64,000 bases of DNA from Microbacterium oleivorans NBRC 103075. GTDB taxonomy: Bacteria; Actinomycetota; Actinomycetes; Actinomycetales; Microbacteriaceae. Of the stretch, positions 44,855 to 52,294 are shown in pieces (position 1 is the first letter of the stretch; every line of letters starts with the position of its first letter). A program made the translations under genes and the position numbers. The notes below the pieces were generated by a model. The model ran no database searches. It was not told where the DNA came from and saw nothing but the letters and a program-made list of their open reading frames with translations. The stretch covers positions 1 to 64,000 of the forward strand of contig NZ_BCRG01000013.1 in NCBI RefSeq assembly GCF_001552475.1. The letters run 5' to 3'.

Positions 44855-44893
44855 GCCGGGAAGTCTGGTCGGCAGCGGTTGCTCGACCGTTCC
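44855..44893 (+). promoter_or_regulatory. Structured leader element B (upstream of unknown gene 44913)
   Basis: GCCG-GGAAGTCTGGT-CGGC (44855-44873), then CGACC-g-TTCC (44884-44893): the same layout as element A. The 11-base loop is identical, while one stem pair is T-A in A and C-G in B (a compensatory change). The element begins 26 bp after the nhaA stop and ends 19 bp before the next ATG. A GAGAAT box at 44844-44849 is the only promoter hint. Confidence 0.6.
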
Positions 44894-44912
44894 CTTCGAA
44901 CGAAAGCCAGTG

Positions 44913-45413
44913 ATGGAACACCCCGCATTGACACTCGGCGACACGGATACCGCTGTCGCCCGCGGCATCACCGCCCGCCGACCCATCGACGGCGAGGAGG
45001 TGATCCGCCCGCGCGCGGTCCTCGCCTTCGCCGATCTGCGCGACTACTCCCGCGGGACCGGCAAGGATCGCCTCCGTGCGCTCGCGACCTTGGCGGCTGT
45101 CGAAACGAAGCGGCATGTCGGGGTGCGACAGGTCGTCTTCGCGGTGATTCTCGCGCCAAGACATGCGCTGGCGTTCGACCGGGTCGCATCCGCGCTGGGT
45201 GCGCGTGTCCACGCAGAGCTGGAGCGCGACAACGCGCGGGACGTCGAGGTCACGTTCCTGGACGTCAGCGAGTGCGGAGACGTCCCGGCGCTGACGGAGC
45301 GCCTGCTCGACCGTTGCGCGGACCCCGTGGGCCAGCACGGCGTCGTCGTGCTGGACTGGGACGACATCCGCGAACACTCGATCCGGCGGGCCGCGCGCGA
45401 CCAGTACCTCTGA
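44913..45413 (+). CDS. Unknown protein behind second leader element (166 aa)
   Basis: A soluble alpha/beta protein of 166 aa with no recognised domain. It alternates hydrophobic strands (RAVLAFADL, RQVVFAVIL, VEVTFLDVSE, HGVVVLDWDD) with helices, giving a flavodoxin/Rossmann-like pattern. It follows nhaA by 83 bp and carries its own copy of the leader element, suggesting joint control with nhaA and a role in cation or pH homeostasis (inference). GTG 44910 directly before ATG is an alternative start. Confidence 0.65.
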   Translation: MEHPALTLGDTDTAVARGITARRPIDGEEVIRPRAVLAFADLRDYSRGTGKDRLRALATLAAVETKRHVGVRQVVFAVILAPRHALAFDRVASALGARVHAELERDNARDVEVTFLDVSECGDVPALTERLLDRCADPVGQHGVVVLDWDDIREHSIRRAARDQYL

Positions 45414-45499
45414 CGTCCACCGTGCCGCGCTGAGCAGGAATGCTATCGCCGGGCAACCGTTGTATTCGTGTGCATGGCGTCGGCCGCGAGAGTCACGGC

Positions 45500-45785
45500 G
45501 TCGACAGCAAGCACGCCCTCGTCGGGCTGACCAAGGTCGCAGCCCCTCGAGTACGCGGCGCAGGGCGTTCGCACGAACGCGGTCGGCCCCGGCTTCATCG
45601 ACACCCCGCTCGTCCGTGCGAGCCTCTCGGGTGAGGCGCTGTCCGCCCTCGAGAAGGAGCACGCGGCCGGGCGCCTCGGGACGGATGCCGAGGGCGCCGC
45701 GCTCACGCGGTTCCTGCTCAGCGACGACGCGTCGTTCATCTCGGGCAGCTACCACCTCGTCGACGGTGGATACTCCGCTCACTGA
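45500..45785 (+). pseudogene. C-terminal SDR oxidoreductase remnant with frameshift
   Basis: Translation gives SKHALVGLTKVAA in one frame, then LEYAAQGVRTNAVGPGFIDTPLVRASL and ISGSYHLVDGGYSAH in another: the second half of a short-chain dehydrogenase. The N-terminal Rossmann half and the catalytic Tyr are missing. A single extra C (GCCCCTC, 45543-45547) causes the frame change. Clearly non-functional. Confidence 0.8.
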
Positions 45786-45792
45786 CGCCGGC

Positions 45793-45829
45793 GCTTCGCC
45801 CCGACGACGATCGTCGTCCGGGGCGGAGC
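45793..45829. terminator. Long terminator hairpin
   Basis: GCT-t-CGCCCCG-ACGACGA meets TCGTCGT-c-CGGGGCG-g-AGC, a stem of about 17 pairs between the SDR remnant and the convergent 114 aa gene. It can act on both strands. Confidence 0.75.
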
Positions 45830-45840
45830 CTGCGGGCGGA

Positions 45841-46185
45841 TCAGGCTGAGGGCGCCGCTTCGATGTGAGCAACCGAACGGACCTCGAGGTACCCGCACAG
45901 GTCGGCGGCGGTCGCGAGCTCGGCCACGAGCGCGCTGGTCTCCTCAGCCGAGAGGGCGACCTCGTCGAGCTGCGGTTCGAACACGACGCGCCAGCGAACG
46001 TCCTCGCCCATGGGCGGCCGGACGTAGACCGTCGTCGATGCGTTCCGCAGTGGCACGACGACGAGCCCGCCGTCATCGCCCCAGGAATCGTCCTGGATGA
46101 CGACCTTGATCAGGTCGCCGTCTTCGCGAGCGGCGGTGAAGTCGTCGAGCCACGTCTGCAGAGTGGTGCGGCTGCGGTACGGCAT
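45841..46185 (-). CDS. Conserved hypothetical protein, paralogue 1 (114 aa)
   Basis: Starts MPYRSRTTLQTWLDDFTAAREDGDLIKVVIQ and contains GLVVVPLRNAST, WRVVFEPQ and a helical C-terminus (LVAELATAADLCGYLEVRSV). It is about half identical to the protein at 50862-51200, including all of these blocks. GAAGGA lies before ATG. No known domain; a small dimeric beta-sheet protein is likely. Confidence 0.72.
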   Translation of the reverse strand: MPYRSRTTLQTWLDDFTAAREDGDLIKVVIQDDSWGDDGGLVVVPLRNASTTVYVRPPMGEDVRWRVVFEPQLDEVALSAEETSALVAELATAADLCGYLEVRSVAHIEAAPSA

Positions 46186-46295
46186 GTGTTCGTCCTTCTC
46201 GCGCGAGACGATGCCGATGGACCCGGCGGAACGATGTCATGCGCTGTCGTGAGGGTAACACCCCCCGCCGACCTCGTTCCGCCGGGTATCCGGAC

Positions 46296-47342
46296 TCAGT
46301 CGCGCAGCGTCTCGATGTCGATGACGAACCGGTATCGCACGTCGGAGCGCAACACGCGCTCATAGGCGTCGTTGACCTCGTTGACGCCGATCAGCTCGGT
46401 CTCGGGGACGATGCCGTGCTCGGCGCAGAAGTCGAGCATCTCCTGCGTCTCAGCGATCGATCCGATGCTCGACCCGGCGAACGACCGGCGGTTGCCGAAC
46501 AGCGTGAAGACGCGGAGCGGAAGCGGCTCGGGCGGGGCCCCGACGTTGACCATCGTGCCGTCGAGGCGCAAGAGGCGCAGGTACGAGTCGAGCTTCAGCG
46601 GTGCGCTGACCGTGTTGACGATGAGGTCGAACGTGTTGGCGAGGGTGTCGAACGTCGACTCATCACTCGTGGCGAAGTAGTGCGTGGCACCGAAGCGCTT
46701 TCCGTCCTCCTGCTTCGAGAGGCTCTGCGAGAGGACCGTCACCTCGGCGCCCATCGCAGCGGCGATCTTGACGGCCAGGTGGCCGAGCCCGCCCATGCCG
46801 ACGACGGCGACCTTCGAGCCGGGACCGACCTTCCAGTGCGCGAGCGGCGAGTAGGTGGTGATGCCTGCGCAGAGGAGCGGTGCGACCGACTCGTAAGGGA
46901 TCCCTTCGGGGATGCGGAGCACGAAGTCCTTGTCGACGACGACGTGCGTCGAGTAGCCGCCCTGCGTGACGGTGCCGTCGCGGTCGATCGAGCCGTAGGT
47001 CTGAGTGTTGCCCTTCAGGCAGTAGTTCTCCATGCCGGCGAGGCAGTTCTCGCACTCGCGGCACGAGTTCACCATGCAGCCGACACCGACGCGGTCGCCG
47101 ACAGCGAAGTCGGTCACCTCGGAGCCGACCTCGACGACCTCGCCGGCGATCTCGTGACCGACGACCTGCGGGTAGGTCACCGGACCCCAGTCGCCTCGGA
47201 CCAAGTGGATGTCGGAGTGGCAGATGCCGGCATAGCGGATCGCGATGAGGACGTCGTGGGGCCCGGTCTCGCGACGTTCGATCGTCGTGCGAAGAAGTGG
47301 ATCGGACGAGGATGGTGCGGCGAAAGCGGCGACGGTAGGCAT
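46296..47342 (-). CDS. NAD(P)-dependent alcohol dehydrogenase (YahK/Adh cinnamyl type)
   Basis: A 348 aa zinc MDR enzyme. Catalytic zinc Cys 41 and His 63-Glu 64; structural zinc cluster CRECENC...C; cofactor motif [28 protein letters not shown] is the cinnamyl-alcohol-dehydrogenase-like signature. These NADPH enzymes reduce a broad range of aldehydes. AAGGAG precedes ATG. A single gene with its own promoter. Confidence 0.92.
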   Translation of the reverse strand: MPTVAAFAAPSSSDPLLRTTIERRETGPHDVLIAIRYAGICHSDIHLVRGDWGPVTYPQVVGHEIAGEVVEVGSEVTDFAVGDRVGVGCMVNSCRECENCLAGMENYCLKGNTQTYGSIDRDGTVTQGGYSTHVVVDKDFVLRIPEGIPYESVAPLLCAGITTYSPLAHWKVGPGSKVAVVGMGGLGHLAVKIAAAMGAEVTVLSQSLSKQEDGKRFGATHYFATSDESTFDTLANTFDLIVNTVSAPLKLDSYLRLLRLDGTMVNVGAPPEPLPLRVFTLFGNRRSFAGSSIGSIAETQEMLDFCAEHGIVPETELIGVNEVNDAYERVLRSDVRYRFVIDIETLRD

Positions 47343-47446
47343 GTGGTCTCCTTGCTGATCGATAGACGGATGCCGCGGGTCGACGCATCCGTCGAGAACG
47401 ACGCTACGCCCGCCAGGTGATGAGTCTCGTCTGAGCCGACCCCGCG

Positions 47447-47577
47447 TCAGACGGTGCTCGTGAAGATGTGACCGCCGCCGTGGACCTCGACCACTCGACC
47501 GTCGGGCAGCACGATGTCAGCTGGAACGCCGTCGGGGAGGGCGACGTCGAGGGTGAGCCCCCCCCGCCTCGACTCGC
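47447..47577 (-). other. Displaced C-terminal coding tail of the GH78 gene
   Basis: If one G is removed from the run of eight (minus-strand G8, 47565-47558), the rhamnosidase reads on as [34 protein letters not shown] to a stop at 47447-47449. This is the normal end of the GH78 C-terminal beta domain. As sequenced, the frame ends early at 47517 with a basic junk tail (HPRRRPPRRRSS). Confidence 0.8.
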
Positions 47578-49706
47578 CAGGCGACGCTCACGTACCCCTG
47601 TCGCGTCTCGAGCGAGGTCTCGGCCCACTCGATTCCCGGCCCCGGGCGCGGCTCGATGCGGATCCGCTCATACCCCGGTGCCGCAGGGCGGAGCCCTCCG
47701 ACGACCTGGTAGACCCAGTCGACGACGGCGCCGAGCGCGTAATGGTTGAAGCTCGTCATCCCGCCCGGGTTGATCGACCCGTCGGGCAGCATCGAGTCCC
47801 ATCGCTCCCACACGGTCGTGGCGCCCATCGTGATCGGGTACAGCCAGGACGGGCACTCCCGTTCGAGGAGCAGCCGGTAGGCCTCGTCGAGGTGCCCGGT
47901 CTCGGACAGCGCCCACGTGACGTACGGCGTACCGGCGAATCCGGTGGTCACCCGATAGCCGGAGTCGCGCACGATCTGAGCGAGACGATCGGCAGCCAAC
48001 CGCCGCACGTCGCCGGTGAGGACGTCGAACGCGATCGCCAGCGCATAGACCGTGGCGCAATCCGAGGCGACAATGCCGGCCTCGGTGACGTAGTGGCGGA
48101 TGAAGGCCGTGCGCGTGCGGTCGGCGAGGGCGCGCCAGCGTGCGGCGTCGGTTTCCTTGCCCAACGCCGCTGCAGCGTCGGCGGCGAACGAGGCTGACCG
48201 GTAGAGACACGCGGTGGCCACGACGGCCGGATCGGCTTTGGCCGCTGCCGGGTCCTCCGGCGGCGCGTCGGGATCGAGCCAGTCGCCGAACTGGTTGCCG
48301 TGCTCCCACAGCCCCCGTTCCGAGATGAGCGGTTCGACCGAGGAGAGGTGGAGCACCATCGCGGGGTAATGAGCGGCGAGGCGGTCGAGGTCGCCGTACG
48401 CGTACCAGAGGGCCTGCGGCACCCACACTGCCGCATCGCCCCAGACCGCCGTCGGACCCGACCAGCCGCTCATCATGTCGGCGGGGAAGTTCGCGTACTT
48501 CAAGATCGCGGGGATGACGAAGGGCACGGCGCCGTCGGGAGCGTGCTCGGTCTCGAGCAGCAGGTCGTTCAGCCAGCTGTCGAGGAAGTCGGCGGAGTCG
48601 AACGCGAACGCTGCGGATGCCGCGAAAGCTGCGATGTCGCCGGTCCACCCCAGGCGCTCATCACGCTGCGGGCAGTCGGTCGGGACACTCAGGAAGTTGC
48701 CGCGCTGACTCCAGACGGAGTTCTCGACGAGCTGCGTGACGAGCGGCTGGGAGCACGCGAATCGTCCCGTCCGCGCCATCTCCGAATGGACCACGACGGC
48801 CTCGAGGTCTCCCGAGCAGAGCTCGCCGGGCCACCCGTCGACCTCGGCGTAGCGGAAACCGTGGAACGTGAAGGTGGGCTCGAACGCGTCGACCCCACCC
48901 GAGAGAACGAACTCATCGGTCGCCTCCGCGTTGCGGAGCGGCCGGACGCCCAGCTCGCCGTCCTCGAGGACCTCTGCGTGACGGATGCGGATGACGTTCC
49001 CGCGGGCGCCCTGCACCCGAAACCGGAGCCAGCCCACGAGGTTCTGCCCGAAGTCCACGAGAACACGACCCGCCGGTGAGCGCCAGATCCGCTGGGCCGG
49101 GAGCGCCTCGTGCCGCAGGACCCGCGGCGACGTTTGCGGCGCGAGCGCGGTGCGGTCGACGTCGCACTCGCGAACGGCGAGCGACGGAGCACCCTCGCGC
49201 AGGCGGGCGTCGATGGTCTGCCCTCCGTAGAGCGAGTTCCGGGTGACGTCGGATGCCGCGGCGTGCCAGGCATCCGATGTCGAGATCCGCTGCACCGTTC
49301 CGTCGCGGGAGACGATCTCCAACGTCGCCGCGACCGCGATCTCGTCGCCGTAATCGGCGAGCGCCTCGCCGAAGCCCAGCTGTCCCCGCCACCATCCGTT
49401 GCCCAGCACCAGCGCGAGCCGCAGGTCACCGCTCGCCGCACGGATCGTGGAAGTCACGTCGAACGACTGGTATGTCAGCCGCCACTCGTAGGCGGTCCAG
49501 CCGGGGTTGAGCACCGACTCCGTCGCTGGCACCCCATCGACCTCAGCCTCGTATACGCCTCGCGCCGAGGCCCAGAGAGTCGCAGACGCGACCTCATCCC
49601 GGGGTGCAAAGAGCGGAGTCGAGAAGGTGAACCGGAGGGCGACCCCACTCTCGGCATCAGCGGTCAGGAAGGCCGCATCCGTCAAGGGTGACGTCGTTAC
49701 CGACAT
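47517..49706 (-). CDS. GH78 alpha-L-rhamnosidase, frameshifted near the C-terminus
   Basis: A 729 aa family 78 enzyme releasing L-rhamnose from flavonoids or polysaccharides. N-terminal beta-sandwich (LVLGNGWWRGQLGFG), Bac_rhamnosid domain (VDFGQNLVGWLRFRV, GVRPLRNAEATDEF), then the (alpha/alpha)6 barrel with CPQRDERLGWTGD and MGATTVWERWDSM. The last about 40 residues are lost to a one-base insertion in a G8 tract. The catalytic barrel is complete, so activity might persist. No signal peptide. Confidence 0.88.
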   Translation of the reverse strand: MSVTTSPLTDAAFLTADAESGVALRFTFSTPLFAPRDEVASATLWASARGVYEAEVDGVPATESVLNPGWTAYEWRLTYQSFDVTSTIRAASGDLRLALVLGNGWWRGQLGFGEALADYGDEIAVAATLEIVSRDGTVQRISTSDAWHAAASDVTRNSLYGGQTIDARLREGAPSLAVRECDVDRTALAPQTSPRVLRHEALPAQRIWRSPAGRVLVDFGQNLVGWLRFRVQGARGNVIRIRHAEVLEDGELGVRPLRNAEATDEFVLSGGVDAFEPTFTFHGFRYAEVDGWPGELCSGDLEAVVVHSEMARTGRFACSQPLVTQLVENSVWSQRGNFLSVPTDCPQRDERLGWTGDIAAFAASAAFAFDSADFLDSWLNDLLLETEHAPDGAVPFVIPAILKYANFPADMMSGWSGPTAVWGDAAVWVPQALWYAYGDLDRLAAHYPAMVLHLSSVEPLISERGLWEHGNQFGDWLDPDAPPEDPAAAKADPAVVATACLYRSASFAADAAAALGKETDAARWRALADRTRTAFIRHYVTEAGIVASDCATVYALAIAFDVLTGDVRRLAADRLAQIVRDSGYRVTTGFAGTPYVTWALSETGHLDEAYRLLLERECPSWLYPITMGATTVWERWDSMLPDGSINPGGMTSFNHYALGAVVDWVYQVVGGLRPAAPGYERIRIEPRPGPGIEWAETSLETRQGYVSVAWRVEAGGAHPRRRPPRRRSS

Positions 49707-49760
49707 GAGGGAGCCCCTTCGCTCAGACTGAAATCGCGCTTCAGCCTAGGGGGACACGAC

Positions 49761-50120
49761 TCAGCGCGGTCCGAACCCGTCGAGGTCGGGATCCCAGAAC
49801 GTCTCGGGCTCGACGTCGTAGGCGATGTCGCCGGAGGCGCCGTCCTCGCGGGGGAAGAGCGGGTGGTGACGCAGCTGCGCCGCCGCGAAGGCGAAGTCGG
49901 GCTCGGGCCCCTCCCAATCCGTGGCGACGGACAGGACGTCATTACCCACTCCGATGACGAGGGATGCCTCGCCGATCTCGCCGTTCTTTTCGAAGACGAT
50001 GGGGATGGTGATCGCGTCCGCCCGCCCACGTTCCGCGATGGCGGCTGTCAGGGTGATGAGAGCCTCCGCCACGTCATCGGACGTGACCACGGTCTCGCCG
50101 GCGTAGGTGATGCATCTCAT
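49761..50120 (-). CDS. Hypothetical protein (119 aa)
   Basis: Starts MRCITYAGETVVTSDDVAEALITLTAAIAERG and is acidic overall with DWEGPEP and DPDLDGFGPR at the end. CATAGT 6 nt before ATG gives the leaderless spacing, though the first base deviates from TANNNT. No domain recognised; the coding frame is supported by codon bias. Confidence 0.65.
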   Translation of the reverse strand: MRCITYAGETVVTSDDVAEALITLTAAIAERGRADAITIPIVFEKNGEIGEASLVIGVGNDVLSVATDWEGPEPDFAFAAAQLRHHPLFPREDGASGDIAYDVEPETFWDPDLDGFGPR

Positions 50121-50199
50121 ACGACCACTATGGAACGTCCCACTCGTTTCGGCGGAGTAGTTGCGCTACCGCCTCGAGCCAGGTACGGCGGGTGCCGGG

Positions 50200-50730
50200 T
50201 CAGACGTCAGCGACGACCGGGGCGACATCGTCGACGGCATCCGACATCCGACGCAGGAAGTCGACGACGTGCTCCTGCGCTTCGGGCGTCATGCCCGCCG
50301 CGACGTCGTACATGAGGCCGTGCATGCGGCCGAGTGTCTCGCGCACTTCGTCGTCGGCATGCGAGGTCGCCTTCACGAAGATGCTGCGGCGGTCCGTCGG
50401 ATTCGCGACGCGCTGCACGCGTCCCGCCTTCTCGAGGCGGTCGAGCATCGTCGTGATCGACGCCGACGTCACGCCGAGATACTTGACGAGTTCGGCGGGT
50501 CGAGCGGCGTGGTCGGGCTGGCGGAGCAGGAAGCGGAGCGCAAGCATCTCGTTCTCGCCCATCGACATCGAGTCGCGCGTTCGGCGCCGCATGGCCGACT
50601 CGGCGGCACGGTAGGTGCGGAGGGCCTCGAGCACCCGGCGAGCCCGCTCACGATGGCCGGGCGCCTCGTCATACCAGTACCCCACCGGTTCCGACGTGCC
50701 GTCACTGGTTATCGCGTCGGCGTCCGCCAC
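50200..50730 (-). CDS. MarR-family regulator
   Basis: A 176 aa MarR protein: MGENEMLALRFLLRQPDHAARPAELVKYLGVTSASITTMLDRLEKAGRVQRVANPTDRRSIFV covers recognition helix and wing. The start is the GTG 5 nt after GGGGAG; upstream in-frame codons lack signals. Divergent from the 112 aa paralogue 2 gene. Ligand unknown. Confidence 0.83.
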   Translation of the reverse strand: MADADAITSDGTSEPVGYWYDEAPGHRERARRVLEALRTYRAAESAMRRRTRDSMSMGENEMLALRFLLRQPDHAARPAELVKYLGVTSASITTMLDRLEKAGRVQRVANPTDRRSIFVKATSHADDEVRETLGRMHGLMYDVAAGMTPEAQEHVVDFLRRMSDAVDDVAPVVADV

Positions 50731-50861
50731 ATCCACTCCCCGCTGATGACGCCGATTGCGGCGATCTCGTCGAGAATAGGGGATGAGAGAGGGTGCCGAC
50801 CTGCCCGTAGCCCCGTGTCCGCGGATCCGATACCCTCGCGCCGATCCCCAGAGGAGTCCCG

Positions 50862-51200
50862 ATGCCGTTCCGCAGTAAAGAGACACTCGAGAGCTGGGTG
50901 TCGGATTTCCACGACGCACGCGGAGCCGGCGAGCGCATCAAGGTCATCGTGCAGGACGGCTCCGACGGCTCCGACACCGGCCTCGTCATCGTCCCGCTGG
51001 AGAACGCCACCGTGTCGATCTCGATGGAGCCCGTCTCGATCGGCGACTCGTCGTGGCGCGTGACGTTCGAACCGCAGCCCGACACCACGATGCTCAACAG
51101 CCACCAGCTCCACGGCATGGCCGCAGAGCTGGCCGTGGCGGCCGAACTCTGCGCCTACCTCGAGGGTCGCTCGGTGGGTCACGACGAGTCCGACGAGTAA
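50862..51200 (+). CDS. Conserved hypothetical protein, paralogue 2 (112 aa)
   Basis: Starts MPFRSKETLESWVSDFHDARGAGERIKVIVQ, with GLVIVPLENAT, WRVTFEPQ and LAVAAELCAYLEGRSVGHDE, so it is a close paralogue of 45841-46185. GAGGAG lies 5 nt before ATG. Divergent from a MarR gene. Function unknown. Confidence 0.75.
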   Translation: MPFRSKETLESWVSDFHDARGAGERIKVIVQDGSDGSDTGLVIVPLENATVSISMEPVSIGDSSWRVTFEPQPDTTMLNSHQLHGMAAELAVAAELCAYLEGRSVGHDESDE

Positions 51201-51266
51201 CGCCCGGCACCCTTCTCACATCGCGCCTTCCCTCGAAGAGAGGAAGAGGTAACCAAAGCAGTCGAT

Positions 51267-51282
51267 CCCCGTGCGGTCGGGG
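51267..51282 (+). promoter_or_regulatory. Small hairpin/palindrome upstream of the FNT gene
   Basis: CCCCG-tgcggt-CGGGG in the 141 bp gap before the nitrite channel gene. It may be an operator or part of the mRNA leader. Weak evidence. Confidence 0.3.
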
Positions 51283-51341
51283 AAACACCCGCCCTTTAGC
51301 GTCGAGCCTCACACCCGGCTCCACGACTGAAAGGCACTGCG

Positions 51342-52217
51342 ATGACCTACGTCAAGCCCACCGAGCTCGTCCAGACCGTGATCGACGCCGGCGCGTCGAA
51401 GGTCATGCTCTCGACCCGCGACACCCTCATCCGCTCGATCATGGGCGGGGCGATTCTCACACTCGCCGCCGCCTTCGCCGTGACGATCAGCGTCACCACC
51501 GGCAGCCCGCTGCTGGGCGCCCTGCTGTTCCCGATCGGGTTCATCATGCTCTACCTGCTCGGCTACGACCTGCTCACGGGCGTCTTCGTCCTGGCGCCAC
51601 TCGCGTGGCTCGACAAGCGCCCGGGCGTCACGCTCGGCGGCATCCTCCGTAACTGGGGACTCGTGTTCCTCGGCAACTTCATCGGGGCCTTCGCGATCGC
51701 CGTCCTCATGGCCATCGTCTTCACGAACGGGTTCTCCACCCCGCCGAACGAGGTGGGCCAGGCGATCGGCCACATCGGCGAGGGACGCACCGTCGGCTAC
51801 GCCGAGCACGGGGCAAACGGGATGCTGACGCTCTTCGTCCGCGCCGTGCTCTGCAACGCGATGGTCGCCACCGGCGTCGTGCTCGCGATGGTCTCGAAAG
51901 ACGTCATCGGCAAGATCGTCGCCATGTGGATGCCGATCACGCTCTTCTTCTTCATGGGCTTCGAGCACTCGATCGTGAACATGTTCCTGTTCCCGTCGGG
52001 TCTCCTCCTCGGCGGCGACTTCACGATCGGCGACTACCTGATGTGGAACGAGATCCCGACGGTCGTCGGCAACCTCGTCGGCGGGCTCCTGTTCGTCGGA
52101 CTGCCGCTGTACGTCACATACGGGCGCCCGGCTGCACCCCGTCGGCTCCGCCCTTCGCGCCGCGAGACGGCTGCGGCACGCACCGCGTCCACGGACGCGC
52201 CCGTCGCCGCTCGGTGA
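51342..52217 (+). CDS. Formate/nitrite transporter (NirC-like)
   Basis: A 291 aa pentameric FNT channel with six spans: N-terminal MTYVKPTELVQTVIDAGASK, LGYDLLTGVFVLAP, LRNWGLVFLGNFIGA, and the NMFLFPSGLLLGG region. Placed directly before nirBD, so it most likely carries nitrite. The basic C-terminal tail (RRLRPSRRETAAARTAS) is longer than usual. AAAGG precedes ATG. Confidence 0.9.
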   Translation: MTYVKPTELVQTVIDAGASKVMLSTRDTLIRSIMGGAILTLAAAFAVTISVTTGSPLLGALLFPIGFIMLYLLGYDLLTGVFVLAPLAWLDKRPGVTLGGILRNWGLVFLGNFIGAFAIAVLMAIVFTNGFSTPPNEVGQAIGHIGEGRTVGYAEHGANGMLTLFVRAVLCNAMVATGVVLAMVSKDVIGKIVAMWMPITLFFFMGFEHSIVNMFLFPSGLLLGGDFTIGDYLMWNEIPTVVGNLVGGLLFVGLPLYVTYGRPAAPRRLRPSRRETAAARTASTDAPVAAR

Positions 52218-52235
52218 TCACCGTGGCCCGCATCG

Positions 52236-52251
52236 TAAAGAGCCCGCAACA
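52236..52251 (+). promoter_or_regulatory. GlnR-like box upstream of nirB
   Basis: GTAAA-N6-GCAAC, 4 of 5 matches in each half to the actinobacterial GlnR consensus GTNAC-N6-GAAAC. It is 44 bp upstream of the nirB start. GlnR activates nirBD in Streptomyces and mycobacteria, so the site is plausible but unproven. Confidence 0.4.
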
Positions 52252-52294
52252 CGGCGGGACCGCCCACGCAACGTCACCCGCCTACGTTCGCGAC

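Noticed and set aside
45500..45785. SDR fragment as a functional small oxidoreductase
   Set aside because: The N-terminal cofactor half and catalytic Tyr are absent and the frame is broken.
51250..51286. GTAAC and GAAAC motifs before the FNT gene as a GlnR site
   Set aside because: The two halves are too far apart for the GTNAC-N6-GAAAC layout; the site before nirB is the better candidate.
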